From DASXRC01 sp036506495 (GTDB lineage Bacteria > Actinomycetota > Actinomycetes > Mycobacteriales > Micromonosporaceae): 25,012 nt of DNA. Location: assembly GCA_036506495.1 (NCBI GenBank), contig DASXRQ010000065.1:1-25012 (forward strand). The letters run 5' to 3'. Position numbers and translations under genes: made by a program. Shown in pieces: positions 1-7,769 of the stretch (its first letter is position 1; each line of letters begins with the position of its first letter). Under the pieces are notes generated by a model. That model saw nothing but the letters and a program-made list of their open reading frames with translations, did not search any database and was not told where the DNA came from.

Positions 1-202
1 CCACCCACCCACCCAGCTACCGGCCCGCACACCAGCCGACACACCCATCGGCAACCACGACACCGTCAACACCGCCGCGTAACCTGACCCCCGAAGCGAA
101 CCCACGCCCGCCATTTACACCGAACCCGGGACGCGACCGCGTGGCGTCATAAACCCGACTCTGACGGAGTTGGGCACGCGGCGGGCGAGCGCCTCGCTCG
201 GG
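1..202. other. Left-edge stretch without a confident gene
   Basis: The first 14 bases are a short CCAC-type tandem repeat, and the next 100 or so bases are C-rich and low in complexity. One plus-strand frame stays open from the edge to a TAA at 80-82 (its last residues read IGNHDTVNTAA) and another to a TAA at 150-152 with a proline/threonine-rich translation. Either could be the tail of a truncated gene, but neither resembles a family I recognise. I see no RNA gene here. Confidence 0.3.
186..200 (-). terminator. Small hairpin just after the PAC2-family gene
   Basis: CGAGCG and CGCTCG form a perfect 6-base stem around a 3-base loop, starting two bases beyond the stop codon of the minus-strand gene at 203. 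There is no U-tract, so it is only a weak terminator candidate. GC-rich hairpins of this size also arise by chance in such DNA. Confidence 0.25.
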
Positions 203-1114
203 TCAGCTCGGTGGTTGGTCGCCCTGGTCGGCGAGGAAGCGCTCGAGTTCGGCGCCGAGCTCGTCGGCGGTCGGTAGTCGGTCGCCGCCCATGTCCAGCA
301 GGTTCGTGCCCTGACGGCCGCGGATGAACGCGTCGTACTGTTCCTCCAGTGCCTTGACGACCTCGGCCGCCTCCCCACCCTCGGCTATCTGCCGGTCGAT
401 GTCGACGCGCACGAGCGCCGCCGCGGTGTGCAGCGCCTCGATCGGCAGCGCCAGCCCGGTGGCCTGCGACACGGAGCTGAGTAGCTGCTGGGCGGCCGCC
501 GGGTACTCGGTCTGCGCCAGGTAGTGCGGCACGTGCGCGGCGAACCCCACCGCGTCGCGACCCTGTTGACCGAGCCGGAACTCGAGCAGGTTCCCGGCGC
601 TGCCCGGCACCTGTACGCGCCGCAGCCATGGTTCGTTCCCGGCGATCAGCTCGCGCCGGGTCGCGTGTGCGGTGATCCCGATCGGCCGGGTGTGCGGGAC
701 CGCCATCGGGATCGCGTTGAGCCCGACCGTGAGCCGCACGCCCAGCCGGTCCACGAGCCGCAGCACGGCCGCGATGAACCGCTCCCACTGCAGGTCGGGC
801 TCTGGCCCGGCGAGCAGCAGAAACGGCGTACCGACGGCATCGGTCACCAGGTGCAGCTCGAGTTCCGGCCGCTCGTAGTGCTCCCAGTGATCCTCCATGA
901 AGATCATCGCCGGTCGGCGCGAGCGGTAGTCGAGCAGCTGGTCCACGTCGAACCGTGCTACCGGCCGCGCGTCGAGGGTCTCCAGCACGTGCTCGCGGGC
1001 CAGCCGGGTGGCGGCACCCGCGTCGACGAAGCCGGTCAGCGCCTGAACCAGGACGGGATGATCGAGCGGAGGCAGGTCACCGAGGCTCTGGTACAGCCCC
1101 TCCGGATCAAGCAC
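203..1114 (-). CDS. PAC2 (proteasome assembly chaperone) family protein
   Basis: A 303-residue protein resembling the actinobacterial PAC2 family, which shares a fold with eukaryotic proteasome assembly chaperones; in actinobacteria its molecular role is not settled. Visible family features are the N-terminal LDPEGLYQSL segment, the LTGFVDAGAA stretch, the central MEDHWEHYERPELELH region and PHTRPIGITAHAT. The C-terminal third is helical and acidic, as is usual. I chose the GTG at 1114 because a strong GAGGGAGG ribosome binding site lies about 10 bases upstream. A GTG eight codons earlier (1138) is in frame but has no such site. The gene diverges from the M16 pair, leaving a compact intergenic region. 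No signal peptide or membrane segment is seen, so it is probably cytoplasmic. Family assignment is from memory of the motifs, not from a search. Confidence 0.82.
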   Translation of the reverse strand: MLDPEGLYQSLGDLPPLDHPVLVQALTGFVDAGAATRLAREHVLETLDARPVARFDVDQLLDYRSRRPAMIFMEDHWEHYERPELELHLVTDAVGTPFLLLAGPEPDLQWERFIAAVLRLVDRLGVRLTVGLNAIPMAVPHTRPIGITAHATRRELIAGNEPWLRRVQVPGSAGNLLEFRLGQQGRDAVGFAAHVPHYLAQTEYPAAAQQLLSSVSQATGLALPIEALHTAAALVRVDIDRQIAEGGEAAEVVKALEEQYDAFIRGRQGTNLLDMGGDRLPTADELGAELERFLADQGDQPPS

Positions 1115-1173
1115 GGCGTCCTGACCTCCCTCACGCACCCGTGATCATCATCATACGTCGCGTGACAGGCGGG

Positions 1174-1179
1174 GATACT
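1174..1179 (+). promoter_or_regulatory. -10-like box for a leaderless M16 gene
   Basis: GATACT sits seven bases before the GTG at 1187. This places the expected transcription start at or next to the start codon, the usual leaderless arrangement in actinobacteria. There is no convincing -35 element. The same hexamer with the same spacing precedes the gene at 19926. Confidence 0.45.
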
Positions 1180-1186
1180 GGTCGCC

Positions 1187-2494
1187 GTGACGGACGAGAC
1201 CGGCTATCCGTGGCCCATCGAGTGGACCCGCCTGGACAACGGCCTGCGGGTCATCGTCAGCCCGGAAGCCGCCGCGCCGATCGCCGCCGTGAACCTGTGG
1301 TACGACGTCGGCTCGCGGCACGAGCCGGACGGACAGACCGGGTTCGCGCATCTCTTCGAGCACCTGATGTTCGAGGGCTCGGTGCACGCCGGCAAGACGG
1401 AGCACATGCGGCTCATTCAGGGCTGCGGTGGTTCCCTGAACGCGACGACGAATCCGGACCGCACCAACTACTTCGAGACGGTCCCGGTCGAGCACCTCGA
1501 ACTCGCGCTGTGGCTCGAGGCGGACCGGATGGGCGGCCTGGTGCCGGCGCTGATCCAGGAGACGCTCGACAACCAGCGGGACGTGGTGAAGAACGAACGC
1601 CGCCAACGGTACGACAACGTGCGGTACGGCGACGCGTGGTTGCGCCTGCTCCCGCTGCTCTATCCGCCCGGACACCCGTACCACCACGCGACCATCGGCT
1701 CGATGGAGGACCTGAACGCCGCGGAGCTGGCCGCCTTCCGGGCGTTCCACGCGGCGTACTACGGTCCGGACAACGCGGTGCTGACCGTCGTCGGCGACGT
1801 GGCGGCCGCCGATGTGTACCGGCTCGCCGAGCGCTACTTCCGCGGCATCCCGCCGCGCGCTCACACGGTTCCGCCGCCGGACGGCGCCGGCGGGCCGGGC
1901 TGGCCGGACTGGCCGGGCGGCCCGGCCCGCGACGAGGTGGCGGCGAACGTGCCCGCTCCGCGCGTGTACCTTGCCCACCGCACGCACCCGTTCGGCAGCA
2001 AGGGGTACGACGCGGTCATCGTGCTCGCCGCCGTCCTGGGCATGGGCCGCGGGAGCCGGCTCTACCAGCGGCTCGTTGACGGCGCCCGGCTCGCCCAGCC
2101 GGACAACGTCGGGGCGTACGGCGTCGACCTCGCACACGCACCGGCCCCGCTGATCGCGACGGCCACCGCGCGAACCGGAGTGGAGCTGGGCGCGTTGGAG
2201 GAGGCACTTGTCACGACCGTGGACGACGTCGCCGTCGGCGGGGCCACCGAGGCCGAGCTGGAGCGGGCCCAGGCGCTGCTCGCGACCGGCTGGTGGCGAC
2301 AGATGTCCACCGTGGATGGACGCGCGGACGCGTTGAGCCGGTACGCCGTGCAGTTCGGCGATCCGGCGCTGGCGGGCGACCGGCTGCCCGCATGGCTCGC
2401 GGTCACCGTCGACGAGCTCGGGGCGGTGGCGCGCGACGTGCTCGCCGCCGAGGAGCGCGTCATTCTGGCGTACCGCCCGGAGGTCGTCGCGTGA
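1187..2494 (+). CDS. M16 family zinc metallopeptidase, catalytic subunit
   Basis: A 435-residue pitrilysin/processing-peptidase-type protease. The inverted zinc motif is intact: H55-L-F-E58-H59, with the third ligand glutamate at E137 in NERRQ, about 78 residues later as expected. Members cleave peptides or targeting sequences; in bacteria they act as heterodimers with a second, non-catalytic M16 subunit. That partner is encoded immediately downstream, its start overlapping this stop (GTGA at 2491-2494), so the two are almost certainly co-translated. No signal peptide is evident, suggesting a cytoplasmic enzyme. The GTG start follows a -10-like box closely, so the message may be leaderless; a weak GGCGGGGA lies upstream. 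The substrate cannot be deduced. The length is normal for the family. Confidence 0.93.
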   Translation: MTDETGYPWPIEWTRLDNGLRVIVSPEAAAPIAAVNLWYDVGSRHEPDGQTGFAHLFEHLMFEGSVHAGKTEHMRLIQGCGGSLNATTNPDRTNYFETVPVEHLELALWLEADRMGGLVPALIQETLDNQRDVVKNERRQRYDNVRYGDAWLRLLPLLYPPGHPYHHATIGSMEDLNAAELAAFRAFHAAYYGPDNAVLTVVGDVAAADVYRLAERYFRGIPPRAHTVPPPDGAGGPGWPDWPGGPARDEVAANVPAPRVYLAHRTHPFGSKGYDAVIVLAAVLGMGRGSRLYQRLVDGARLAQPDNVGAYGVDLAHAPAPLIATATARTGVELGALEEALVTTVDDVAVGGATEAELERAQALLATGWWRQMSTVDGRADALSRYAVQFGDPALAGDRLPAWLAVTVDELGAVARDVLAAEERVILAYRPEVVA

Positions 2495-3840
2495 CGGCCC
2501 GACTGGTCGGGGATCGTCCGGCGCCGGGCGCGCCGCGCGCATACCGCTTTCCGGCCGTCGTCCACCGGCGGGTGGCCGGCGGCGAGGTCGTCGCGGCGGA
2601 CCTGCCCGGGCAGGCGCTCGGCGTGGTCCGCCTGCTCCTGGACGCGGGCGCCGGACGGGAGCCGGCGGGCCGCGAGGGCCTAGCCTCCGTCGTGGCCAAT
2701 GCCCTCGAGGAGGGTACGCACGACCGCGACTCGGCGGCGTTCGCCGTCGCCCTGGAGCGGCTCGGCGGCACGCTGACCACCTCGGTCGACTGGGATGTGC
2801 TGCAGGTCGGCACGCAGGTGCCGGTGAACCGGCTGCCGGCCGCCGTGGCGTTGGTCGCGGAGGCGGTCCGCATGCCGCGGCTGGACGCGGAGGACGTGTC
2901 CCGGGTCCGGGACGACGAGGCGACCGCCCGCCGGATGCGGTGGGCCAACCCCGGCCCGCGCGCGGATGCCGCGCTGCGCGCCGAGGTGTTCCCCGGCCAG
3001 CGGTACGGCCGGCCGATGGGCGGCGATCCGATGTCGATCGCCGCGGTGACCGTCGACGACGTGGTCCGGTTCCACGGTGAGCGCCTCACCCACGCCGGCG
3101 TCCTGCTGCTGGCGGCGGACCTGAGCCGGGTGGATCTGGACGTTCTGGGTGCCGCGGCGTTCGCCGGGGTACCGGCCGAGCCCGCCGACGGGCGTAAGCC
3201 GATGCCGGTCGCCCCGGCCGGGACCCGCCGGATCCTGCTCGTCGACCGGCCCGGCTCGGTCCAGTCCGCGCTCCGGCTCGGCCATGCGGCGCCGCACCGC
3301 GCGCACCCCGACTACGTGGCGATGCTGCTCGCCGGCACCGTGCTCGGCGGCGCGTTCACGTCCCGACTCAACCACCTCATCCGGGAGGTGCGCGGGTACA
3401 CCTACGGGGTCCGAGCCGAGTTCGCGCAGTCCCGGCGCTCGGGCCGGTTCGGGGTGAGCTGTTCGGTGCATACCGCGGCGACGGCGCCCGCGCTCGTCGA
3501 CACCGTCGAAGAGATCACGCGCATGGCGGCCGGCGGCGTGACCGAGGCCGAGCTCGACGTGGCGCGGTCGTACCGGGCCGGGTCGCTGTCGGTGGAGATG
3601 CAGAGCCCGTCGGCGATCGCCCGGGCGCTCATCACGATCGTGGTGCACGGCCTGCCCGACGACCACCCGGCGGTGCTGCGCCGGCAGCTGCTCGAGGGCT
3701 CGGTTACGGACGTGTCGGCCGCCGCCACGGCGCACCTCAAGCCGGACGGGCTGACCCTCGTGGTGGAGGGCGATGCGGCGACGGTCCGTGAGGAGCTCGT
3801 CGCTACGCGTCTAGGTGAGGTGGTCGACGCCGTGGTCTGA
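2491..3840 (+). CDS. M16 family peptidase, degenerate partner subunit
   Basis: A 449-residue M16-fold protein coupled to the preceding catalytic subunit by a 4-base GTGA overlap. Where the partner has HLFEH, this protein has S66-V-V-A-N70 within GLASVVANALEEGT, so all three zinc-motif residues are lost and it cannot be a zinc protease by itself. It retains the C-terminal R301/Y305 motif (REVRGYTYG), which in M16 heterodimers helps bind substrate in the composite active site. This is the standard division of labour in mitochondrial processing peptidase-like pairs: one subunit has zinc, the other the R/Y pair. The reading frame is open further upstream, but the overlapping GTG is preferred because homology-like sequence begins shortly after it. 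No signal peptide is seen. A recognisable promoter for the next gene lies downstream. Confidence 0.92.
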   Translation: MTARLVGDRPAPGAPRAYRFPAVVHRRVAGGEVVAADLPGQALGVVRLLLDAGAGREPAGREGLASVVANALEEGTHDRDSAAFAVALERLGGTLTTSVDWDVLQVGTQVPVNRLPAAVALVAEAVRMPRLDAEDVSRVRDDEATARRMRWANPGPRADAALRAEVFPGQRYGRPMGGDPMSIAAVTVDDVVRFHGERLTHAGVLLLAADLSRVDLDVLGAAAFAGVPAEPADGRKPMPVAPAGTRRILLVDRPGSVQSALRLGHAAPHRAHPDYVAMLLAGTVLGGAFTSRLNHLIREVRGYTYGVRAEFAQSRRSGRFGVSCSVHTAATAPALVDTVEEITRMAAGGVTEAELDVARSYRAGSLSVEMQSPSAIARALITIVVHGLPDDHPAVLRRQLLEGSVTDVSAAATAHLKPDGLTLVVEGDAATVREELVATRLGEVVDAVV

Positions 3841-3851
3841 CGACCGCCGTG

Positions 3852-3881
3852 TTGCGATCACCCGAGCACTGTCCCTAGTGT
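3852..3881 (+). promoter_or_regulatory. Sigma-70-type promoter for the secreted coiled-coil protein
   Basis: TTGCGA (3852-3857) and TAGTGT (3876-3881) are separated by 18 bases and match housekeeping -35 and -10 elements well. The start of transcription would fall near 3888, giving a leader of about 24 bases with a GAAGGAGAG ribosome binding site at 3901-3909. Confidence 0.5.
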
Positions 3882-3911
3882 CGGCCAGGCGCCCAACCAC
3901 GAAGGAGAGCC

Positions 3912-4949
3912 TTGCCGCTGCCCACGGCACGCCGACACGCCACACTGCTCGGTGCTCTGCTGGCGGCGGTGCTGGCCGCGGCTAGTGTGTCCGTCCCGGT
4001 CACCGCCGGCGCCGCTGCGGTTCCCCGGCTCGACCCCACCACCGGCGACAGCGAGGGCGGCTCGGCCACCCTGCGCGAGCAGCTCGACGCGGCGACCCGC
4101 GGCTACCTCGAGGCAAAGAACAAGCTCGCCAACTCGCGGACGCGGCAGGCGCAGCTCGCTATCGTGCTCGCCAGGCTCGAGGCGGAGCGGGCCGGCCGCA
4201 GCGCGACCGTGGAGGAGCTCGCGAGCCGGGCGTACCGGCTGGGCCGGCTCGGGCCGATCTCGGCGCTCCTCGCCAGCGACTCGACCGGTGCGTTCGTCGA
4301 CCGCGCCACGTCACTGACCGCGTTGGCGTCGAGCGAGAACGACAAGGTCGGCGCGCTGACCGAGAGCAGGGACAACGTCGCGAGGGCCAAGGCGGCGATC
4401 GACGCCGAGGTGGCCGCCCAGGCGAAGCAACTGGCCGTGATGGGTGTCCGCAAGCGGCAGGCCGAGCGGGCGTTGGCCGCGGTCGGCGGCGCGAGCAGCG
4501 GTGGTTTCAGCGGCGGCTCGGCGGTGGCACGGCCCGCTCCGCGCAACCCGGACGGCTCCTGGCCGGCCGAGTCCTGCAGCGTCAACGACCCGACGACGTC
4601 GGGGTGCATCACGCCGCGCATGCTGCACGCGTACCAGCAGGCGCGGGCGGCCGGGTTCACCCACTACACGTCCTGCTTCCGGTCGGGCGGCTCGGGTGAG
4701 CATCCGAAGGGCCGCGCCTGCGACTTCGCCGCCGACACGAACGGCTTCGGCGGCGCGGCCACGGGTGCCTCCCGTACGTACGGGAACAACCTCGCCGCGT
4801 ACTTCGTCCGCAACGCGGACCGGCTCGCGGTGCTGTACGTGATCTGGTACCGGCAGATCTGGTTGCCCAGCAGCGGCTGGCGGTCGTACAGCGGCGGCGG
4901 AACTCCGTCCAGCGACCACACCAACCACGTGCACCTATCCGTGTACTGA
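3912..4949 (+). CDS. Secreted coiled-coil protein with ARB_07466/M15-like C-terminal domain
   Basis: A 345-residue exported protein. Residues 1 to about 35 form a signal peptide (RR, then an alanine/leucine-rich core ending AGAAA). Residues about 50-195 are helical and charged, a likely coiled coil as in peptidoglycan hydrolase partners. After a glycine/serine linker, the C-terminal domain carries H264-PKGRAC-D271 and a closing H339-V-H341, the zinc-site pattern of M15/VanY-like carboxypeptidase folds. Four cysteines in this domain could form disulfides. The likely role is cell-wall or extracellular, but enzymatic activity is unproven for this subfamily. The start is a TTG at 3912 right behind GAAGGAGAG; no ATG or GTG in frame would keep the signal peptide intact. 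It is monocistronic or loosely followed by a gene with its own promoter-like box. Confidence 0.85.
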   Translation: MPLPTARRHATLLGALLAAVLAAASVSVPVTAGAAAVPRLDPTTGDSEGGSATLREQLDAATRGYLEAKNKLANSRTRQAQLAIVLARLEAERAGRSATVEELASRAYRLGRLGPISALLASDSTGAFVDRATSLTALASSENDKVGALTESRDNVARAKAAIDAEVAAQAKQLAVMGVRKRQAERALAAVGGASSGGFSGGSAVARPAPRNPDGSWPAESCSVNDPTTSGCITPRMLHAYQQARAAGFTHYTSCFRSGGSGEHPKGRACDFAADTNGFGGAATGASRTYGNNLAAYFVRNADRLAVLYVIWYRQIWLPSSGWRSYSGGGTPSSDHTNHVHLSVY

Positions 4950-4961
4950 CCGCCCGCGTCG

Positions 4962-4967
4962 TACGAT
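4962..4967 (+). promoter_or_regulatory. -10-like box for a leaderless TfoX-N gene
   Basis: TACGAT ends six bases before the GTG at 4974, with no ribosome binding site between. The same TACGAT with six-base spacing precedes the gene at 6446. The -35 region is unremarkable. Confidence 0.45.
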
Positions 4968-4973
4968 CCGGTC

Positions 4974-5297
4974 GTGGCCTACGACGAGGGGCTGGCCGAG
5001 CGGATCCGTGCGGAGCTCGCGGGCGTGGACGTCGCCGAGAAGAAGATGTTCGGGGGCGTCGCGTTTCTCGAGCGCGGCAACATGCTCGTCGGTGTGACCG
5101 GCTCGGACCTGATGGCCCGCGTCGGTCCGGACGCGACGGACGACGCGCTGGCCCGGCCGGGCGCGCGGTTGTTCGACATGTCGGGCCGGCCGATGCGGGG
5201 CTGGGTCGTGGTCGACGCCGCCGTCCTGGACGACGCGACGCTCGCGACCTGGATCGACGACGCGCGGCGCTTCGTCGCGATGCTGCCACCGAAGTAG
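4974..5297 (+). CDS. TfoX/Sxy N-terminal domain protein
   Basis: A 107-residue single-domain protein. The diagnostic TfoX-N signature is present: ELAGVDVAEKKMFGGVAFL near residues 15-33, then GNMLVGV and the C-terminal MRGWVVVDA segment. In gammaproteobacteria TfoX/Sxy promotes competence gene expression together with CRP, but stand-alone N-terminal domains in actinobacteria have no established role, so no competence function should be inferred. The GTG start is favoured because homology begins at once (AYDEGLAERIRAEL) and a -10-like box lies six bases upstream. It is cytoplasmic by appearance, with no cysteine motif or membrane segment. It lies alone between two secreted-protein genes. Confidence 0.85.
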   Translation: MAYDEGLAERIRAELAGVDVAEKKMFGGVAFLERGNMLVGVTGSDLMARVGPDATDDALARPGARLFDMSGRPMRGWVVVDAAVLDDATLATWIDDARRFVAMLPPK

Positions 5298-5352
5298 CAC
5301 GATCGGGTCTGGCGCCGGGTCTCGCCGGCGTGCGGCCCGCGGCGCTCCGGAG

Positions 5353-5358
5353 TAGGTT
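5353..5358 (+). promoter_or_regulatory. -10-like box before the Asp-box propeller gene
   Basis: TAGGTT lies eight bases before the ATG at 5367; no ribosome binding site is present in between. This fits a leaderless or near-leaderless message, with slightly longer spacing than at the other sites. Confidence 0.35.
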
Positions 5359-5366
5359 GCGCGCGT

Positions 5367-6422
5367 ATGAGACTGCCGAAGCTGTCGGTTCTTGCCCTCG
5401 GTCTCCTCGCGTTGACCGCGACGACCGGCTTCACCCCCACCCGAGAACCCTCCTGGCATCTGCTGCCCACCAGTGTGACGGCACGCCTGCGCGGCCTGGC
5501 ACCCGTCAGCGACCAGGTGGCCTGGGCCAGCGGAAGCCTGGGCACCGTGTTGCGGACCGTCGACGGTGGAGCGAGCTGGGCGCAGGTCGGCCCGCCCGGC
5601 ACGGCCGACCTGCAGTTCCGGGACATCGAGGCGTTCGACGCCGACCATGCCGTCATCCTGTCGATCGGCGAGGGCGAGGCGTCCCGCGTCTACCGGACCG
5701 ACGACGGCGGACGGACCTGGACCGAGACCTTCCGCAACGACGAGCCGGCCGCGTTCTACGACTGCCTGGCGTTCTTCGACAACGAGCACGGGCTCGCCCT
5801 GTCCGACCCGGTCGACGGCAAGTTCCGCATCGTGTCCACATCGGACGGCGGCCGGTCATGGCGGGTGCTCCCGCCGGACGGGATGCCGCCCGCGCTGGCC
5901 GGCGAGTTCGCGTTCGCCGCCAGCGGCACCTGCCTGGTCACGGGCGACCGGGGCACGGACCGGGCCTGGTTTGCGACCGGCGGTGCCGCCGCCGCCCGCG
6001 TCTTCCGTAGTGACGACCGCGGCCTGACCTGGACCGTGGCCGACACGTCGATCCCGAGCAGCCCGAGCGCGGGCATCTTCTCGCTGGCGTTCCGGGACCC
6101 GCAGCACGGCATCGCGGTCGGCGGGGACTTCGACGCGCCGACGGTCGCACCGGACGCCGCGGCGTACACCCAGGACGGCGGCCGGACGTGGACGACCGCG
6201 GCGGCGGTGCCGGGGGCGTACCGCTCCGGTTCGGCGTGGGGCGCGCACCCGGCCGGAGTCGCGCTCGCGGTTGGTCCCACGGGCAGCGACGTCACCTCCG
6301 ATTGGGGGCGGACCTGGACCGGGTTCGACGCGGGCAGCTTTGACTCGGTCGAGTGCACGCACGACGGCGCATGCTGGGCCTCCGGAGAGCAGGGCCGGGT
6401 GGCGAAGCTGGCCTGGGGCTGA
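5367..6422 (+). CDS. Secreted Asp-box (BNR/YCF48-like) beta-propeller protein
   Basis: A 351-residue protein with an N-terminal signal peptide (MRLPKLSVLALGLLALTATT) and at least six Asp-box repeats of the SxDxGxxW type: VDGGASW, DDGGRTW, SDGGRSW, DDRGLTW, QDGGRTW and SDWGRTW. Such repeats build sialidase-like or YCF48/HCF136-like beta-propellers. Related actinobacterial proteins are often labelled oxidoreductase or photosystem assembly-like, labels that say little about function. No sialidase catalytic set (arginine triad, FRIP motif) is visible, so glycosidase activity is unlikely. It is probably exported and a binding scaffold. The single cysteine pairs near the C-terminus (CTHDGACW) could form a disulfide. 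ATG start chosen from the signal peptide; a -10-like box is close upstream. A small unknown gene follows after about 23 bases. Confidence 0.82.
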   Translation: MRLPKLSVLALGLLALTATTGFTPTREPSWHLLPTSVTARLRGLAPVSDQVAWASGSLGTVLRTVDGGASWAQVGPPGTADLQFRDIEAFDADHAVILSIGEGEASRVYRTDDGGRTWTETFRNDEPAAFYDCLAFFDNEHGLALSDPVDGKFRIVSTSDGGRSWRVLPPDGMPPALAGEFAFAASGTCLVTGDRGTDRAWFATGGAAAARVFRSDDRGLTWTVADTSIPSSPSAGIFSLAFRDPQHGIAVGGDFDAPTVAPDAAAYTQDGGRTWTTAAAVPGAYRSGSAWGAHPAGVALAVGPTGSDVTSDWGRTWTGFDAGSFDSVECTHDGACWASGEQGRVAKLAWG

Positions 6423-6433
6423 GCCCGACGCAA

Positions 6434-6439
6434 TACGAT
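6434..6439 (+). promoter_or_regulatory. -10-like box for a leaderless small gene
   Basis: TACGAT ends six bases before the GTG at 6446, identical in sequence and spacing to the box at 4962-4967. There is no ribosome binding site in the gap, consistent with leaderless transcription. Confidence 0.45.
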
Positions 6440-6445
6440 CGTTCT

Positions 6446-6676
6446 GTGACCGAACCCCGATCCTCGAACCCGATCGAGGCGGCCCGGCGGGCGGCGGCCG
6501 CCCACGCCCGGGCCGCGAACGAAATGCGCGAGTTCGTCGGGCGGCTCAGTGGACCGCCCGGCGCCGGTGAGCTCGCCGAGTACGACGTCTTGATCGCTCG
6601 CGAGGAGGCGACCCGGGCGGAGCGCCGGGACGCCCTGTCCGAGCTGGGGTTCTCCGCCGCGAGCCTGGAGGGTTGA
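6446..6676 (+). CDS. Small hypothetical protein, 76 residues
   Basis: I do not recognise this family. The translation is alanine/arginine/glutamate-rich and mostly helical: an N-terminal basic-amphipathic stretch (IEAARRAAAAHARAANEMREFVGRL), a short glycine/proline break (GPPGAG), then another helix (EYDVLIAREEATRAERRDALSELG). It has no cysteine, no signal peptide and no membrane segment. The support for a real gene is the GTG preceded by a perfectly spaced TACGAT box, strong G/C third-position bias, and tight packing against the following membrane-protein gene. It could be a small DNA- or protein-binding helical hairpin, but this is only inference. Confidence 0.55.
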   Translation: MTEPRSSNPIEAARRAAAAHARAANEMREFVGRLSGPPGAGELAEYDVLIAREEATRAERRDALSELGFSAASLEG

Positions 6677-6690
6677 TCCGCCCACGCACC

Positions 6691-6957
6691 ATGGAACTCA
6701 TGTCGAACTGGATGAGGTGGTGGGCCCGGCTGGGCGTCGTGGTGAGCAGCGTGGTCGCGGTGGTCCTCGCACCGGCGCTGGCGTGGGTACAGGAGCGGCC
6801 GGCGGTGCTGGCCGTCGCCGACGAGATCGCGCTGCGCCGCCCACGACGGGGAATCGGGTTGGGCGGGTTCCTGGGGTCGTTGTGCTGCCTGGCCGTGGTC
6901 CTGGTAGCCGTGGTGGTTCTGGTGCTCGTGATGCGAGGCCGGTCCCGCCAGCGGTGA
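6691..6957 (+). CDS. Small membrane protein, unknown function
   Basis: An 88-residue protein (with this start) having two hydrophobic segments: about residues 14-33 (LGVVVSSVVAVVLAPALAWV, which could also act as a signal sequence) and about 59-81 (GFLGSLCCLAVVLVAVVVLV). These are joined by a basic linker (RRPRRG), with a basic C-terminal tail (RGRSRQR). Two adjacent cysteines lie in the second segment. The exact start is uncertain: a TTG at 6673 overlapping the previous stop, ATGs at 6691 and 6700 and another at 6712 are all in frame, and none has a well-placed ribosome binding site. Hydrophobicity and proximity to the previous gene support it, but there is no family I can name. A single-pass exported protein is an alternative reading. 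Confidence 0.55.
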   Translation: MELMSNWMRWWARLGVVVSSVVAVVLAPALAWVQERPAVLAVADEIALRRPRRGIGLGGFLGSLCCLAVVLVAVVVLVLVMRGRSRQR

Positions 6958-6987
6958 TCTTGCCGTGGGCCGGGATGCGCGGCAGTT

Positions 6988-7017
6988 GGATGGGTAGGAA
7001 CTCGGATGGGTAGGAAC
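6988..7017 (+). repeat. Two-copy tandem repeat upstream of the TPR gene
   Basis: GGATGGGTAGGAAC occurs at 6988-7001 and again at 7004-7017, a period of 16 bases with a 2-base spacer. It lies in the short gap before the TPR gene. The GGAAC cores resemble ECF-type -35 elements, but no clear matching -10 follows. Confidence 0.6.
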
Positions 7018-7084
7018 ACAGTGCGGTGCGCCACTGTTGTGGGGCGTACGCACCTCGCGGCGACGGATCGGAGGACTCGTGGCG

Positions 7085-7447
7085 ATGCTCTGGGAGGACT
7101 ACCAGCGGGCCAGCGTGTTCTACGAGTCCGGGGACCCGGCCGGGGCGGCCAGGCTGCTGGAGCCGGTCGTGGCGGCCGAACCGGGCAACGCCTCGGCCCG
7201 CCTGCTGCTGGCCCGCGCGTACTTCCGCTCCGCTCAGCTGAGCCGCGCGGAGGCCGAGTTGCGGGCGCTCGTCGACCGGTACCCCAGTGATCACTACGCC
7301 CACCACGTGCTCGGGCGCACGCTGGAGCGGCTGGGTCGCCCGGGCGACGCGCTACCCCATCTGCGCCTGGCCGCGGCCATGAGCCCGCGCGACGAGTACG
7401 TCGACGCGCTGCGCCGAGTCGAGGCGAAGACCGGCCGCGGGCGTTAG
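7085..7447 (+). CDS. Tetratricopeptide repeat protein
   Basis: A 120-residue protein made of about three TPR-type helical hairpins: YQRASVFYESGDPAGAARLLEPVVAAEPGN, ARLLLARAYFRSAQLSRAEAELRALVDRYPSD and HYAHHVLGRTLERLGRPGDALPHLRLAAAMSP (helix pairs described by their segments). TPRs mediate protein-protein contacts; the partner is unknown. I chose the ATG at 7085 because GGAGGA at 7070-7075 is nine bases upstream; a GTG two codons earlier is only three bases from that site. No signal peptide or membrane segment is seen, so it is likely cytoplasmic. The stop overlaps a TAGTAT sequence that may serve as the -10 of the next gene. Confidence 0.8.
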   Translation: MLWEDYQRASVFYESGDPAGAARLLEPVVAAEPGNASARLLLARAYFRSAQLSRAEAELRALVDRYPSDHYAHHVLGRTLERLGRPGDALPHLRLAAAMSPRDEYVDALRRVEAKTGRGR

Positions 7448-7476
7448 TATCGCCGCCGTAGGGGGTACGCGCGATC

Positions 7477-7743
7477 ATGGCCAACCTGGGGCGCCGCGAC
7501 CGCCGACGAGGGACCGTCGGGCACCCGTACAGCGCCCTGAACCTGCGGCTCGGGCTCGCGGTGTTCGGGCTGGTGGCGTGCGTCGTCCTCGCGGTGTTCT
7601 CGTTCCGCGCGGATCTGCCGGTGCTCGGCGTGATCCTCGCCGTGTTCGCGCTCGTCGCGGTCGTCGACATCGTCGTCGTCCAGTACCGGCGGGTGCGCCG
7701 CCGCCGCGAACACCCCGATCAACAGTTCTCCGCGTTCGAGTGA
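7477..7743 (+). CDS. Two-helix membrane protein, DUF6343-like
   Basis: An 88-residue membrane protein: a basic N-terminus (RRDRRRGTVGHPYSALNLRLGLA), hydrophobic segments at about 24-42 and 49-70 (GVILAVFALVAVVDIVVV), then a basic tail (YRRVRRRRE) followed by a short acidic end. The pattern of a polar N-terminus with S-LNLRL, and VVDIVVV followed by an arginine cluster, resembles the actinobacterial DUF6343 family, whose function is not known. A TAGTAT at 7445-7450 could be the -10, giving a leader of about 20 bases with a G-rich ribosome binding site (GGGGG near 7461). By the positive-inside rule both termini would face the cytoplasm. The family call is from memory and should be treated as moderate. 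Confidence 0.68.
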   Translation: MANLGRRDRRRGTVGHPYSALNLRLGLAVFGLVACVVLAVFSFRADLPVLGVILAVFALVAVVDIVVVQYRRVRRRREHPDQQFSAFE

Positions 7744-7769
7744 CGGTGCTGCCGCTGGCGTACCCGGGC

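Noticed and set aside
4974..5297. Competence regulator function for the TfoX-N protein
   Set aside because: Only the N-terminal domain is present and no competence genes are nearby; the name alone does not support that role.
5367..6422. Sialidase assignment for the Asp-box protein
   Set aside because: Asp-boxes are structural, and the arginine triad, the FRIP motif and other catalytic residues of sialidases are not visible.
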